64,000 nucleotides of DNA from an uncultured Prevotella sp. (GCA_900540375.1 UQFS01000003.1:1-64000), one strand, 5' to 3'; shown: positions 8,401-17,051, numbered from the stretch's first letter. Numbers and translations: made by a program. The notes: a model not told the origin generated them from the sequence alone.

Positions 8401-9579
8401 TTATTTCGCCAACAGACCTTTGATCTCTGCGTCGAGGTCCTTGACCTGTACATCGCGCTTCTGCAACACGTTGTTGCGGTCGATGAGGAAGAAGGTCGGC
8501 ACGGTCTGCACATTGTACTGTGAGGCGAATTGCGAATTAGGACCGTCGCCGTCGTGGACACAGATCCATGGCAGGGCAGCCACGCTCTCTTTCCAGAAGT
8601 GCTCGTCAGAGTCAAGACTCACCTGATAGATCTCAAAGCCTTGGGCGTGATATTTGTTGTAGAGGTCGCGCAAATGCATGACGCGCTCGGTGCTGCCCTT
8701 GGCGGCAAACATGTGGAAGTCGAGCATCACCACCTTACCCTTGAGTTGTGTGAGTCGGCGGATGTTGCCTTCACGATCCGGAAGGGAAATTTCCAGCACA
8801 CCAGTCGTCTGCACCTTGCTGGGGTCGATCTGTCCCTGAGCCTGCTCGGCCTGGATGATGCGCACATTCTTCATGCCTTGTAGGGCGATGTTATGGAGGT
8901 TGGTACCACGCTCGGACTTAGGGTAATAGGTATCCCAACTCGTTGCAACGGCGGCGAAGACCTGCACGTCTTCCTTCTTGCTACGCGGATCGAAGATGAG
9001 CACCGTCTGATTTCCGATGTCCACCGTTTGGAAGAGCGCGAAATAAGCGTAGGCTTTCATCGGTGCGGTGAAGATGTACTGGCGCTTCACCTTATCCTTG
9101 TAGCTGACCATGGTCTGCAGGATGGCAGCGTCGACCTGGTCGTAAGACAGGTTGGGATTTTGCTGGATGGCGTTGATGGTAGCCTGCAATCCCAACTGCA
9201 TCTGCGACAGTTCCTTCATCTTTGAGCAGTCGTCGGAACCTTTCACCTCGTACTGTGCTGACATCGTCGGGTAAGAAGCTTTCACCGTGATGTTCTCTGT
9301 GGAGTCAACAGCGATATTGATGATCTGCCGTGCGATACGCAACCGATAGTACTCCGGAGCGTCCGGTGCCTTGCCGTCAAAGGAGAACGATCCGTCCTTG
9401 TCGAGTTTCACGGAGTCAACCGTCACCGGCCCGTTGAGGCTCATATTCTCGAAATAGAGCAACGAGTCTTTGGCATCAGTGATGACACCAGAGACGTGGA
9501 ATTTCTTTCCCGTGCAAGAGGCAAGCGCCAAAGCAGTAAGAACGATCAGCACCGCCGAGAGTACTTTGTTTGTCTTCAT
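8401..9579 (-). CDS. DUF4369/thioredoxin-fold lipoprotein lacking the CxxC motif
   Basis: A 392-residue exported lipoprotein. The start at 9579 gives MKTNKVLSAVLIV and a lipobox ALASC; an upstream TTG would place 35 unlikely residues before it. Residues about 25-130 form the DUF4369 beta-sandwich found in front of TlpA domains in Bacteroidetes; residues about 255-392 have the thioredoxin fold (VVMLDFHMFA, YQVSLDSDEHFWKE, VQTVPTFFLID with the cis-proline). Where TlpA proteins have WCxxC, this one has HMFAAKGS, so it cannot work as a thiol-disulfide reductase in the usual way. The neighbouring gene upstream encodes the intact form, suggesting a duplicated pair with one copy repurposed, perhaps for binding. 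Confidence 0.88.
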   Translation of the reverse strand: MKTNKVLSAVLIVLTALALASCTGKKFHVSGVITDAKDSLLYFENMSLNGPVTVDSVKLDKDGSFSFDGKAPDAPEYYRLRIARQIINIAVDSTENITVKASYPTMSAQYEVKGSDDCSKMKELSQMQLGLQATINAIQQNPNLSYDQVDAAILQTMVSYKDKVKRQYIFTAPMKAYAYFALFQTVDIGNQTVLIFDPRSKKEDVQVFAAVATSWDTYYPKSERGTNLHNIALQGMKNVRIIQAEQAQGQIDPSKVQTTGVLEISLPDREGNIRRLTQLKGKVVMLDFHMFAAKGSTERVMHLRDLYNKYHAQGFEIYQVSLDSDEHFWKESVAALPWICVHDGDGPNSQFASQYNVQTVPTFFLIDRNNVLQKRDVQVKDLDAEIKGLLAK

Positions 9580-9618
9580 TGTATAATGCGATAACTTGTT
9601 TGCTTGGTTTTCAACTTG

Positions 9619-9626
9619 CAAACTTA
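9619..9626 (-). promoter_or_regulatory. Possible -7 box for the DUF4369 lipoprotein gene
   Basis: Minus-strand TAAGTTTG matches TAnnTTTG and lies 39 bp upstream of the ATG at 9579. It follows the terminator at 9738-9772, which separates this gene from the preceding tlpA-like gene. No -33 element is evident. Confidence 0.45.
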
Positions 9627-9737
9627 CATATTTTTTTTGTATTTCACGTCTATTTGCGGAAGAAAATGGCAATATGCAGCACAACGGAAGCTACACAGCC
9701 GACAACAGGAAGCCTTGACGTACCCAAGAAACGCAAC

Positions 9738-9772
9738 GAAGCCGCCGGAGAATCTACTTCTCCGGCGGCTTC
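9738..9772 (-). terminator. Strong intrinsic terminator after the TlpA-like gene
   Basis: Perfect 15-bp GC-rich arms (9738-9752 with 9758-9772) and a 5-base loop. It lies beyond the 22-bp repeat array that follows the stop codon at 9884. Confidence 0.85.
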
Positions 9773-9788
9773 TGAATGATGATAGAAG

Positions 9789-9898
9789 GTTTCAATTACT
9801 TTATGCAGAAAGACTCATTACTTTCTGCTGAAGCCCATTTTACTTTCTACTGAAGGTCTCATTACTTCTTGCTGAATCCCTCATTACTTCTTGCTAAA
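9789..9898 (-). repeat. Five 22-bp tandem repeats overlapping a stop codon
   Basis: Reading the minus strand, the last 15 coding bases, the stop codon and four further bases (9877-9898) are repeated four more times at exact 22-bp steps: 9855-9876, 9833-9854, 9811-9832 and 9789-9810. The core is TTCAGCAAGAAGTAATGAG. Copies 1 and 2 are nearly identical; the others drift with distance from the gene. The copies are out of frame with each other and lie beyond the stop, so they do not lengthen the protein. Confidence 0.9.
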
Positions 9899-11038
9899 GG
9901 TTTCATCGAGCAAGGTATAGAAGGCGGGATCCTCGCCGACGACTGTCTTCACAATCTTACCCTGCGGATCAATGAGGATTTTTGTGGGGAAGCCCTGAAT
10001 GCCGTAAGCGTCCAAGATCCGGCGGTTGTCGCGTGGACAATAGACATGGAGCCAAGGCAACTCATGCTTCTGCACGGCAGCTTTCCACTTCTCCTGCGTG
10101 TCATTGCAGTCGACGCCGAGGATCTGGAACTTACCCTTATACTTATTATAATACTCCTTCATCTCGGGGAAGCCTTTGATGCACCATACACACCAAGAGC
10201 CCCAGAAGTCGAGAATCACGTACTGACCACGCAGACTGGAGAGACTCAGCGGTTTGCCGTTGATGTCGTTGAGGGTGAAGTCGGGAGCAGCGATACCTGA
10301 TGCCTGCTTCTTTGCAGCCTCAGCCTCAGCCTTTGCCTCATTCTCCAAAGCAGTCATGATGCCCGTGTAATAGCTCTTCATGCGGCCGTCGCGTACAGCG
10401 GGAGAGAGCAGCTTCACGGCATCACGCATCCAGCCCAGCTCTCCCATCTGAGGAATCAGATAGGCGCAAGCCTCATTGTCGGGATGCTGCTTGATGAAAT
10501 TCAGCATTTTGTCGCGCATCTCCTGGCGGAGCAAACCACCTTTCTCCTGATAGACTTTCATCACAGCCTCTTGGCTCTCACCAGCTTTCATGCGTCCCTG
10601 CAGGCTGTCGACCAACTGCTGCATGGGCTTCTGGGCTGCCTCCATCATACGATCCACCTCATTGAACTGCTGATAGAACTTAGAACCTGTGAGATAATAG
10701 TTGGATGTCAGGTCCCCACTCATCACAGCGCTCTCGCCCGGAACGGCGATCACCTGAAAACCGGCGCGCTCTGTACCACGCATACTGCCGGGCGTATAGG
10801 CACGGATGTCGGTCGGCTCACTCACATGTACCGTAAAGTCGAACTTGCCATTCTTTACCAGCACCGTGTCGGTCTTTGCCTTTTGGTCACCCTGCGGCAC
10901 GATCACCAGCAGTGTGTCCTTGACTCCCTTGACGTCGCCTTTGAAGTGGACGGCATCACTTGCGGCTTTCTTCTGTGCCATAGCGGGCACGCAGGCCATG
11001 GCCATCAGGGCCAGGCTGCATAAAATGCTTTTCATCAT
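9884..11038 (-). CDS. DUF4369-TlpA thiol-disulfide oxidoreductase, exported
   Basis: A 384-residue periplasmic protein. The start at 11038 (two adjacent ATG codons) gives a signal peptide ending CVPAMAQ; a TTG at 11050 is less likely. DUF4369 occupies about residues 28-125, a helical linker about 130-240, and a TlpA/ResA-type thioredoxin domain the last 140 residues, with the redox motif WCVWC in FWGSWCVWCIKGF and the cis-proline in GIQGFPTKILID. Such proteins reduce disulfides in exported or cytochrome c proteins. Its last codons are duplicated in the 22-bp array that follows. The downstream gene encodes a paralogue without the cysteines. Confidence 0.93.
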   Translation of the reverse strand: MMKSILCSLALMAMACVPAMAQKKAASDAVHFKGDVKGVKDTLLVIVPQGDQKAKTDTVLVKNGKFDFTVHVSEPTDIRAYTPGSMRGTERAGFQVIAVPGESAVMSGDLTSNYYLTGSKFYQQFNEVDRMMEAAQKPMQQLVDSLQGRMKAGESQEAVMKVYQEKGGLLRQEMRDKMLNFIKQHPDNEACAYLIPQMGELGWMRDAVKLLSPAVRDGRMKSYYTGIMTALENEAKAEAEAAKKQASGIAAPDFTLNDINGKPLSLSSLRGQYVILDFWGSWCVWCIKGFPEMKEYYNKYKGKFQILGVDCNDTQEKWKAAVQKHELPWLHVYCPRDNRRILDAYGIQGFPTKILIDPQGKIVKTVVGEDPAFYTLLDETFSKK

Positions 11039-11111
11039 ATTTTCTTTCAAGTTGTGAATAATAATCTTCCTTATGATCTAAAAGTAACGATTTACCTTAT
11101 AAGGACGTAGT

Positions 11112-11141
11112 AACAGGCAGAAGAGTTACCTTCTGCCCGTT
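11112..11141 (-). terminator. Hairpin after the DEAD-box helicase gene
   Basis: Arms 11112-11123 and 11130-11141 pair over 12 bp with one G-T wobble and a 6-base loop, 10 bp after the helicase stop codon. The T-run lies before rather than after the stem on the minus strand, so it may be a processing or stability element rather than a classical terminator. Confidence 0.5.
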
Positions 11142-11150
11142 AAAAAAGCC

Positions 11151-13046
11151 TTATTTCTTTTTCGGCCGTCGGCGTGCCCAGCCTTCTTCGCTGAAATCAG
11201 GAACCTCGCCGCGCAGCTTAATATTGCGGCTGTCGGCCATCAACTGCTTCCAGTCGTCACGGCCGCGACGGCTGTCATCGTCGTGTGCTCTGCTGCTTTG
11301 GCGGCCTTTGCCACGTCCGCTCTTGCCATAGCTGCGGTCGCCTTTGTCGGCGCCACCGCGACTGCCGCGTGCCGAATGTCCGTGTCCACTCTCGTCGGCA
11401 TCGTTGCAGCGTACCTCGCGACCTTTGTAGGCCGTGCCGTCCAAAGCGCGCATCACACGCTGGGCATCTTCCTCGGGTACTTCGATATAGCTGAACTTCT
11501 GCAGCAGGTCGATATGTCCCACTTCCTGATGGCCATGGATATGCTTGTTGATAAACTGCATGACCTCACCGGGATAGAAGCCGTCTTGCTTGCCCAAGTT
11601 GATGAACAGACGGCGATAGCCGGCCTCTGCCTGACGCGGCCCGCGCTTGCGGTTGCGCGTGTCCTTGCCGCCACGTCCGTTACGGTCGCCCTGTTCCGAC
11701 TTGTCACGGCCCTTCGTCGTAGGCTTGACAATCTCGGGCGCATTCTTGTAGTAGTCCAGGAACTTGCCAAAGGTGATGCTCACCATCTTCTTGATGATGT
11801 CCTCCTTGTCGACATAGTCAAACTGTCTGTTGATCTCAGGCATGTAAGGTGCGATGAGATCCTCGTCGACGTCAGCCTTCATAATGTCGTCCATGGTCTT
11901 GAAGAGTTGCTTCTTGCAGATCTCCTCAGGCGTGGGCAGGGTGCCGTCGACAAACTCTTTGCCGATGATCTTCTCAATGTTGCGCACCTTGAACTTCTCG
12001 CGCGAGTGGATGATGGAGATGCTCGTTCCTTTCTTGCCGGCGCGTCCGGTACGGCCCGAGCGGTGGGTGTAGTTCTCCACATCGTCGGGCAGACCATAGT
12101 TGATCACGTGGGTCAGGTCGTCAACGTCCAGTCCGCGGGCGGCCACATCAGTGGCTACGAGCAGCTGGGTCAGGTGGTTGCGGAACTTCTGCATGGTCAG
12201 ATCACGCTGTTGCTGACTCAGGTCGCCATGGAGCGCCTCGGCATTGTAACCGTCCTTGATGAGCTTATCAGCTACTTCCTGCGTCTCGATCTTCGTACGA
12301 CAGAAGATGATGGCGTAGATGCGGGGGTAGAAGTCAACGATACGTTTCAGCGCAAGATACTTGTCACGCGCGTTGACCATATAATAGATGTGGTTGACGT
12401 TCTCGGCACCTTCGTTGCGCGAGCCGACGACGATCTCCTTGTAGTCGTGGAGATAGTTCTTGGCGATGGCCTCAATCTCTTTGCTCATCGTGGCTGAGAA
12501 GAGCAGGGTATTGCGGTCAGCGGGCACGCCTTCAAAGATCTCGTTGATGCTTTCCGAGAAGCCCATGTTGAGCATCTCGTCGGCCTCATCGAGCACGACG
12601 TTGTTGACCTGGTCGAGCTGAGCCACGCCACGTTTCATCAGATCGATGAGCCGGCCGGGGGTAGCCACGATGATCTGCACGCCATGGCGCAGGGCATGGA
12701 TCTGTGTCTCGATAGACGCTCCGCCGTAGACGGGCACGATGTGCATGCCGTCGATATACTTGGCAAAAGCGTTGAGGTCATCGGCAATCTGCAAGCACAG
12801 CTCACGGGTGGGGCTGAGGATGAGGGCCTGGGTCGCTTTGTTGGTGGGGTCGGTCTTCTGCAACACGGGGATGCCGTAAGCGGCGGTCTTGCCTGTTCCT
12901 GTCTGTGCCAATGCTATGACATCGTTGCCGTGACCGAGCAAATAAGGGATTACTTCTTCCTGTACGGGCATGGGCTGCTCAAAGCCCAGCTCTTCGATGG
13001 CGCGGCGAATCTCTTCGCTGACGCCCAATTCTTCAAATGTCTTCAA
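11151..13046 (-). CDS. deaD: DEAD-box ATP-dependent RNA helicase (DeaD/CsdA type)
   Basis: A 631-residue RNA helicase. Domain 1 has the Q motif FEQPMPVQEEVIP, Walker A AQTGTGKT, PTREL, DEADEMLNMGF and SAT; domain 2 has ARGLDVDDLTHV and HRSGRTGRAG. Residues about 485-560 form a DbpA-type RNA-binding domain (YRRLFINLGKQDGFYPGEVMQF, FSYIEVPEEDAQRV). The tail is rich in Arg, Gly, Ser and Lys, typical of cold-shock and ribosome-assembly helicases. The gene has its own leader of about 95 nt with a long inverted repeat, suggesting post-transcriptional control. Confidence 0.94.
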   Translation of the reverse strand: MKTFEELGVSEEIRRAIEELGFEQPMPVQEEVIPYLLGHGNDVIALAQTGTGKTAAYGIPVLQKTDPTNKATQALILSPTRELCLQIADDLNAFAKYIDGMHIVPVYGGASIETQIHALRHGVQIIVATPGRLIDLMKRGVAQLDQVNNVVLDEADEMLNMGFSESINEIFEGVPADRNTLLFSATMSKEIEAIAKNYLHDYKEIVVGSRNEGAENVNHIYYMVNARDKYLALKRIVDFYPRIYAIIFCRTKIETQEVADKLIKDGYNAEALHGDLSQQQRDLTMQKFRNHLTQLLVATDVAARGLDVDDLTHVINYGLPDDVENYTHRSGRTGRAGKKGTSISIIHSREKFKVRNIEKIIGKEFVDGTLPTPEEICKKQLFKTMDDIMKADVDEDLIAPYMPEINRQFDYVDKEDIIKKMVSITFGKFLDYYKNAPEIVKPTTKGRDKSEQGDRNGRGGKDTRNRKRGPRQAEAGYRRLFINLGKQDGFYPGEVMQFINKHIHGHQEVGHIDLLQKFSYIEVPEEDAQRVMRALDGTAYKGREVRCNDADESGHGHSARGSRGGADKGDRSYGKSGRGKGRQSSRAHDDDSRRGRDDWKQLMADSRNIKLRGEVPDFSEEGWARRRPKKK

Positions 13047-13060
13047 TCTTTAAACCTTTA

Positions 13061-13111
13061 AATTTTCAATGACGCATGAGGAATCAACCGCCCTCCCAGC
13101 CATTGAAAATT
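13061..13111 (-). promoter_or_regulatory. Structured 5' leader of the helicase gene
   Basis: Inverted repeat with perfect 11-bp arms (13061-13071 with 13101-13111; AATTTTCAATG/CATTGAAAATT) and a 29-base loop, ending 15 bp before the helicase ATG. It lies downstream of the candidate promoter at 13148-13155, so it would be in the transcript. Confidence 0.5.
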
Positions 13112-13147
13112 ATCGGGCGTATTCCTCCATTCGTGTAAAAAACGGTG

Positions 13148-13155
13148 CAAAGTTA
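13148..13155 (-). promoter_or_regulatory. Possible -7 box for the helicase gene
   Basis: Minus-strand TAACTTTG, a good TAnnTTTG match about 100 bp upstream of the helicase start. No TTTG was found at the expected -33 spacing. Confidence 0.5.
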
Positions 13156-13249
13156 CGAAAAAATCGGCACTTAGCCGTCTATCCACGATTTCTTTTAAAG
13201 TTCTTTATAACGTTTAGCCTCCTTGAAAGGTATGCTATAAGCATCCGTC

Positions 13250-14017
13250 TCACCCATTGCTGACCTTCATCCTTCGCCATATCCAACGGGGCACGCAACG
13301 CCAGAGAGCGGTGAGCAAACGGTAACGCCAGTCGATGACCACAACATGACGACGGTGCAGGATGGCCTTGACGATGGTACGCGCCACGGTCTCCGGACTC
13401 ATCAACAAGGGATAACGGCGACCGTCGCCAAGCAGAGCGGTACGGACAAAGCCCGGACGGATGTCGGTGAAATGGATGTTTTTGCCTCGCATGTGGGCTT
13501 GTTGCTCCAGAGCTTCGACATAGGTGGCGTCGAAGGCCTTGGTAGCACTATAGGCCGGAGCCGCCCCCAAGCCTTTGGTACCAGCGATCGATGACACCAC
13601 AGCAATATGGCCTTCGCTACGAGAGACAAAGTAGCGATAAGCCTCACTGACCATGCGCGTGAAGCCCAAAGCATTGGTCTGCACCGTCGTCAGCTCCTTG
13701 TCGGCATCAAGCGCCATGTTTTGCCAACCCACGCCGGAGACATGAAGATAGAGGTTGATTCCCCCCATTTCATCGATCAACCGGCGCAATTGTACTTCGC
13801 TTCCAACTTCCGTGATGTCGATGGAGGCGTATTTCACCTGATCGGGATATTCCCGGCTCAGTGCAGCCAATAGCTCGGTGCGCCGTGCGGCCAGTCCCAA
13901 ATGCCAGCCACGACGGAGCAGCAACCGGGCCACCTCCAGGCCTATGCCCGACGAGGCACCCATGATCACGGCCGCAGGACCGTGCTTTGCTTCTTTTGTT
14001 TCTATGCAGTTTGCCAT
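13250..14017 (-). CDS. Short-chain dehydrogenase/reductase
   Basis: A 255-residue classical SDR. The cofactor loop is MGASSGIGLEVARLL near residue 20, AARR follows the second strand and favours NADP, and the active site has VSSIAG and YSATKAF (Tyr and Lys). The C-terminal 40 residues are basic and aromatic (RHVVVIDWRYRLLTALWRCVPRWIWRRMK), which suggests membrane association like some lipid-acting SDRs. The substrate is unknown. It is downstream of the flippase gene, separated by 79 bp that contain two copies of the AT-rich element. Confidence 0.88.
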   Translation of the reverse strand: MANCIETKEAKHGPAAVIMGASSGIGLEVARLLLRRGWHLGLAARRTELLAALSREYPDQVKYASIDITEVGSEVQLRRLIDEMGGINLYLHVSGVGWQNMALDADKELTTVQTNALGFTRMVSEAYRYFVSRSEGHIAVVSSIAGTKGLGAAPAYSATKAFDATYVEALEQQAHMRGKNIHFTDIRPGFVRTALLGDGRRYPLLMSPETVARTIVKAILHRRHVVVIDWRYRLLTALWRCVPRWIWRRMKVSNG

Positions 14018-14020
14018 TTC

Positions 14021-14078
14021 TCACACCTTATTATATATAAGTGACTGTGCGATTCGTCTGTGCTCACACCTTATTATA
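14021..14078. repeat. Two copies of the AT-rich element, 43 bp apart
   Basis: Copies at 14023-14038 and 14066-14078, each preceded on the plus strand by CTCAC or TCAC. On the minus strand they read TATATATAATAAGGTGTGAG and TCTATAATAAGGTGTGAG, filling the space between the flippase stop and the SDR start. In the nearer copy AAGG lies about 10 bp before the ATG and could serve as a ribosome-binding site. Confidence 0.65.
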
Positions 14079-14096
14079 GATAGGAGTTTGTACCCG

Positions 14097-15590
14097 TCAT
14101 TTCCGGAACTTCTTCCCGATGACGGGCAGAGAGCTCAGTGGCAGATCCCTCTTCACGATGAAAGCTACGTCCGCGATCAGCAACAGCGTGTTGACAAGCA
14201 AGGCCGGCAACATCGGCAGATAGCGGTTGGAAGCCGTCATGCCCACAAAGAGCACTATGGCAAGCAGCGTGTAGGTGAAGATCGACTTCAACGGATAGGC
14301 GATCGGATAGTATTTCTGACCGAAGAAATAGCTCAGTACCATGCTCACCGCATACGAGGCGAAACCGGCCCACGCACAAGCCCAGTAGCTGAAGCGCGGG
14401 ATGAAGATGATGTCGAAAGCGATCAATACGACAGCACCGATACCTGAGAACCAGGCACCCCAAATGGTTTTGTCGATGAGCTTATACCAGAAGCTAAGAT
14501 TGAAGAACACGCCGAACATGATCTCAGCGGCCATCACGATCGGCACGATCTCCAAGCCCTCCCAGTAGCTACGACCAATGATATAGCGGATGATGTCCAT
14601 GTAGGCCACTACGCAGAGGAAGGCGAGAAGGGTGAAGATGATGTAGAACTTCATCACCCGGGCGTAAGTCTCCTTATTGTTTTTCTCTTTGGACTGTCCG
14701 AAAACAAATGGTTCGTAGGCATAGCGGAAGGCCTGGGTAATCATCACCATGATGGTGGCTATCTTGATGCAGGCGCCATAGATGCCAAGCTGCACACGTG
14801 CGTCATGGGCGTTGCCATTGAAAACATAGGGGAAGATGATCTGCGAGGCACACTGGTTGAGCTGTCCGGCCAGTCCCATGACGAGCAGCGGCCAAGTATA
14901 GCGGAGCATGCGCTTGCAGGTAGCCTTGTCAAACGGATTGCCCATTGCCTTGAGTTCCTTGCCCAGCAAGAGCAGGGTGAGCACAGAACCGGAGAGCTCT
15001 ATCCAGAACACCCACACCACTTCCAAGTCGAAGTTGGCGTCGTAGATGCCGAAGAGATTGACGTGCATGGCAGGCAACACAATGAGATAGAGCGACACGC
15101 CCACGATGTTCACGGCAATACTCACCATCTTCAGCAATGCGAACTTGACAGGTTTATGGGCATAACGCAGATAGGCAAAGGGGATCGCCGTGAAGGCGTC
15201 GATGGCCACGCACACGCCCATGATCATCAGATATTCGGGATGGTCAGGATAGCCGATGGCGCCGGCTACAGGATGTATAAACAGCGCCAGCAACACCACG
15301 AAGAGCAGTGAGGTGAAGCCTACGGTGTGGAGCGTGGTGGGATAGACCTTTTTCGGATCCTCGCCGGGCCGGTTCATAAACCGGAAGAAGGTGGTCTCCA
15401 TACCGTAGGTCAGGATGATGATGAGCAAGGCGATGTAGGCATAGATGTTGGTGATGATGCCATACTGTCCTCCGGCAGCGTTGAACTTCGCCGTCTCAAT
15501 AGGTACAAGCAGATAGCCGATGAAACGGGCTGCAATACTGCTCAGGCCGTAAATGGCCGTGTCTTTTGCAAGAGATTTTAAATTCTGCAT
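14097..15590 (-). CDS. Polysaccharide flippase-like membrane protein (Wzx/MATE type)
   Basis: A 497-residue protein with about 14 hydrophobic segments and a short N-terminus (MQNLKSLAKDTAIYGLSSIAARFIGYLL) typical of the polysaccharide biosynthesis/Wzx branch of the MOP superfamily. Members move undecaprenyl-linked oligosaccharides across the inner membrane. The DUF-like region ETTFFRFMNRPGEDPKKVYPT recurs in Bacteroidetes flippases. An undecaprenyl sugar-phosphate transferase gene at 17 kb would start such an oligosaccharide, although no glycosyltransferase cluster lies between them. Exact substrate unknown. Confidence 0.87.
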   Translation of the reverse strand: MQNLKSLAKDTAIYGLSSIAARFIGYLLVPIETAKFNAAGGQYGIITNIYAYIALLIIILTYGMETTFFRFMNRPGEDPKKVYPTTLHTVGFTSLLFVVLLALFIHPVAGAIGYPDHPEYLMIMGVCVAIDAFTAIPFAYLRYAHKPVKFALLKMVSIAVNIVGVSLYLIVLPAMHVNLFGIYDANFDLEVVWVFWIELSGSVLTLLLLGKELKAMGNPFDKATCKRMLRYTWPLLVMGLAGQLNQCASQIIFPYVFNGNAHDARVQLGIYGACIKIATIMVMITQAFRYAYEPFVFGQSKEKNNKETYARVMKFYIIFTLLAFLCVVAYMDIIRYIIGRSYWEGLEIVPIVMAAEIMFGVFFNLSFWYKLIDKTIWGAWFSGIGAVVLIAFDIIFIPRFSYWACAWAGFASYAVSMVLSYFFGQKYYPIAYPLKSIFTYTLLAIVLFVGMTASNRYLPMLPALLVNTLLLIADVAFIVKRDLPLSSLPVIGKKFRK

Positions 15591-15638
15591 ATTTTCTTGA
15601 TGAGCTTATGTCGTTTTTAATGTCAGAAAATCTATTTT

Positions 15639-16865
15639 TCAAAAGAATAGATAAGCAATGGCTATTGCTGCAATGGCGCCTGCAAGGTCAGCGAGCAGGC
15701 CGCAAGCCACAGCGTGACGTGTGTACTTGATATTGACAGAGCCGAAGTAGACGGCAAGGATATAGAAGGTGGTGTCGGTGGAGCCTTGGAAGATACAGCT
15801 CAGACGACCCACGAAGGAGTCGGGACCATAGTTCTTCATCGCCTCTAACATCAGTCCGCGAGCGCCACTGCCAGAAAGCGGCTTCATAAAAGCAGTAGGC
15901 AACGCACCCACAAAGTCGGTGTTCAGCCCGCACTGCTTCACCACCCAGGCAATGCCGTCAATGAGCATGCCCATAGCACCTGAGGCGCGAAATACGCCAA
16001 CGGCCACCAAGATGGCAACAAGATAAGGGATGATGCGCACGGCAGTGTGGAAACCTTCTTTAGCTCCCTCAATAAAGGCATCGTAGACATTGATGTGTTT
16101 TCTCACGCCCGCAAGGATGAACAGCACGATCACCGTCATCAGGATCAGGTTACCGGCTACGGACGTCACAGAGCTCATCGTGTCCTTGTCCATCTGACCG
16201 AAGCCCCAGATGACCAAAGCAACAAAGGCGATGAGTCCGCCCAGGGTAGCCAGCAGGACAGGTTGGAACAGGTTGATGCGCTGCCACGCCGCCGTGATAA
16301 TGATCCCCGCCAACGTGGCTACGCTCGTCGCCAAGAGAATGGGGATGAACACATCGGTGGGTTGCACGGCACCATAACTGGAGCGGAAGGCAAGAATAGT
16401 GGTAGGGATGATGGTCAGTCCCGACGTGTTAAGCACCAGGAACATGATCATCGGATTGGTAGCCGTATCCTTCTTTGTGTTCAGCTCCTGCATGCCGGCC
16501 ATAGCCTTTAAACCCGTCGGCGTGGCGGCATTGTCGAGTCCTAACATGTTGGCAGCAATGTTCATGAAGATAGACCCCATCACGGGATGATTCTTAGGAA
16601 TATCGGGGAAGAGCTTGGTAAACACCGGACTGAGCAATCGCGCCAGCGCGTTGACGGCGCCAGCTTTCTCTCCTATCTTCATGATACCCAGCCACAAGGC
16701 CAGCACGCCGGTCAGTCCCAGCGAGGTTTCGAAAGCTGTCTTCGACGTGTCGAACGTGGAGTCCACCATCTTCTGAAAGATCGTGGTGTCGCCCATCAAC
16801 AATTGTACGCCACCAAAAATGAAGGCAACGACAAAGAATCCAATCCAAATATAATTGAGTACCAT
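15639..16865 (-). CDS. Fused SpmA-SpmB-like nucleoside-recognition membrane protein
   Basis: A 408-residue integral membrane protein joining two gate/nucleoside-recognition domains that are separate in Bacillus as SpmA and SpmB. The first half carries GLTGVLALWLGIMKIGEKAG and MNIAANMLGLDNAATPTGLKAM; the second carries AFIEGAKEGFHTAVRIIPYLVAILVAVGVF and PLSGSGARGLMLEAM. About ten membrane helices are expected. In a non-sporulating Bacteroidetes this is probably a transporter-like protein; its substrate is unknown. Confidence 0.85.
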   Translation of the reverse strand: MVLNYIWIGFFVVAFIFGGVQLLMGDTTIFQKMVDSTFDTSKTAFETSLGLTGVLALWLGIMKIGEKAGAVNALARLLSPVFTKLFPDIPKNHPVMGSIFMNIAANMLGLDNAATPTGLKAMAGMQELNTKKDTATNPMIMFLVLNTSGLTIIPTTILAFRSSYGAVQPTDVFIPILLATSVATLAGIIITAAWQRINLFQPVLLATLGGLIAFVALVIWGFGQMDKDTMSSVTSVAGNLILMTVIVLFILAGVRKHINVYDAFIEGAKEGFHTAVRIIPYLVAILVAVGVFRASGAMGMLIDGIAWVVKQCGLNTDFVGALPTAFMKPLSGSGARGLMLEAMKNYGPDSFVGRLSCIFQGSTDTTFYILAVYFGSVNIKYTRHAVACGLLADLAGAIAAIAIAYLFF

Positions 16866-16895
16866 ACTATATTTTATGATTCATCTTTTGATTTG

Positions 16896-16903
16896 CAAAG
16901 TTA
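16896..16903 (-). promoter_or_regulatory. Possible -7 box for the SpmAB-like gene
   Basis: Minus-strand TAACTTTG, 30 bp upstream of the ATG at 16865, in the divergent intergenic region. No matching -33 element. Confidence 0.5.
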
Positions 16904-16941
16904 CTAAAAAAAAGCTATATGACCTTTTTTAGTTATTATTA

Positions 16942-16973
16942 TTTGTATAATCTAAAATAAAGTGGTAATTTTG
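16942..16973 (+). promoter_or_regulatory. Bacteroidetes-type promoter for the sugar-phosphate transferase
   Basis: TTTG at 16942-16945 and TAATTTTG at 16966-16973 with exactly 20 bp between them, matching the -33/-7 promoter of Bacteroides. The start codon is about 80 bp downstream. Confidence 0.75.
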
Positions 16974-17051
16974 CCAAGGGAACGAAAATGCAAACAATGA
17001 AGATTTTCCTTCTTATAAGAAAGAAGTAAGCAGATTTAATGATATTTATCC

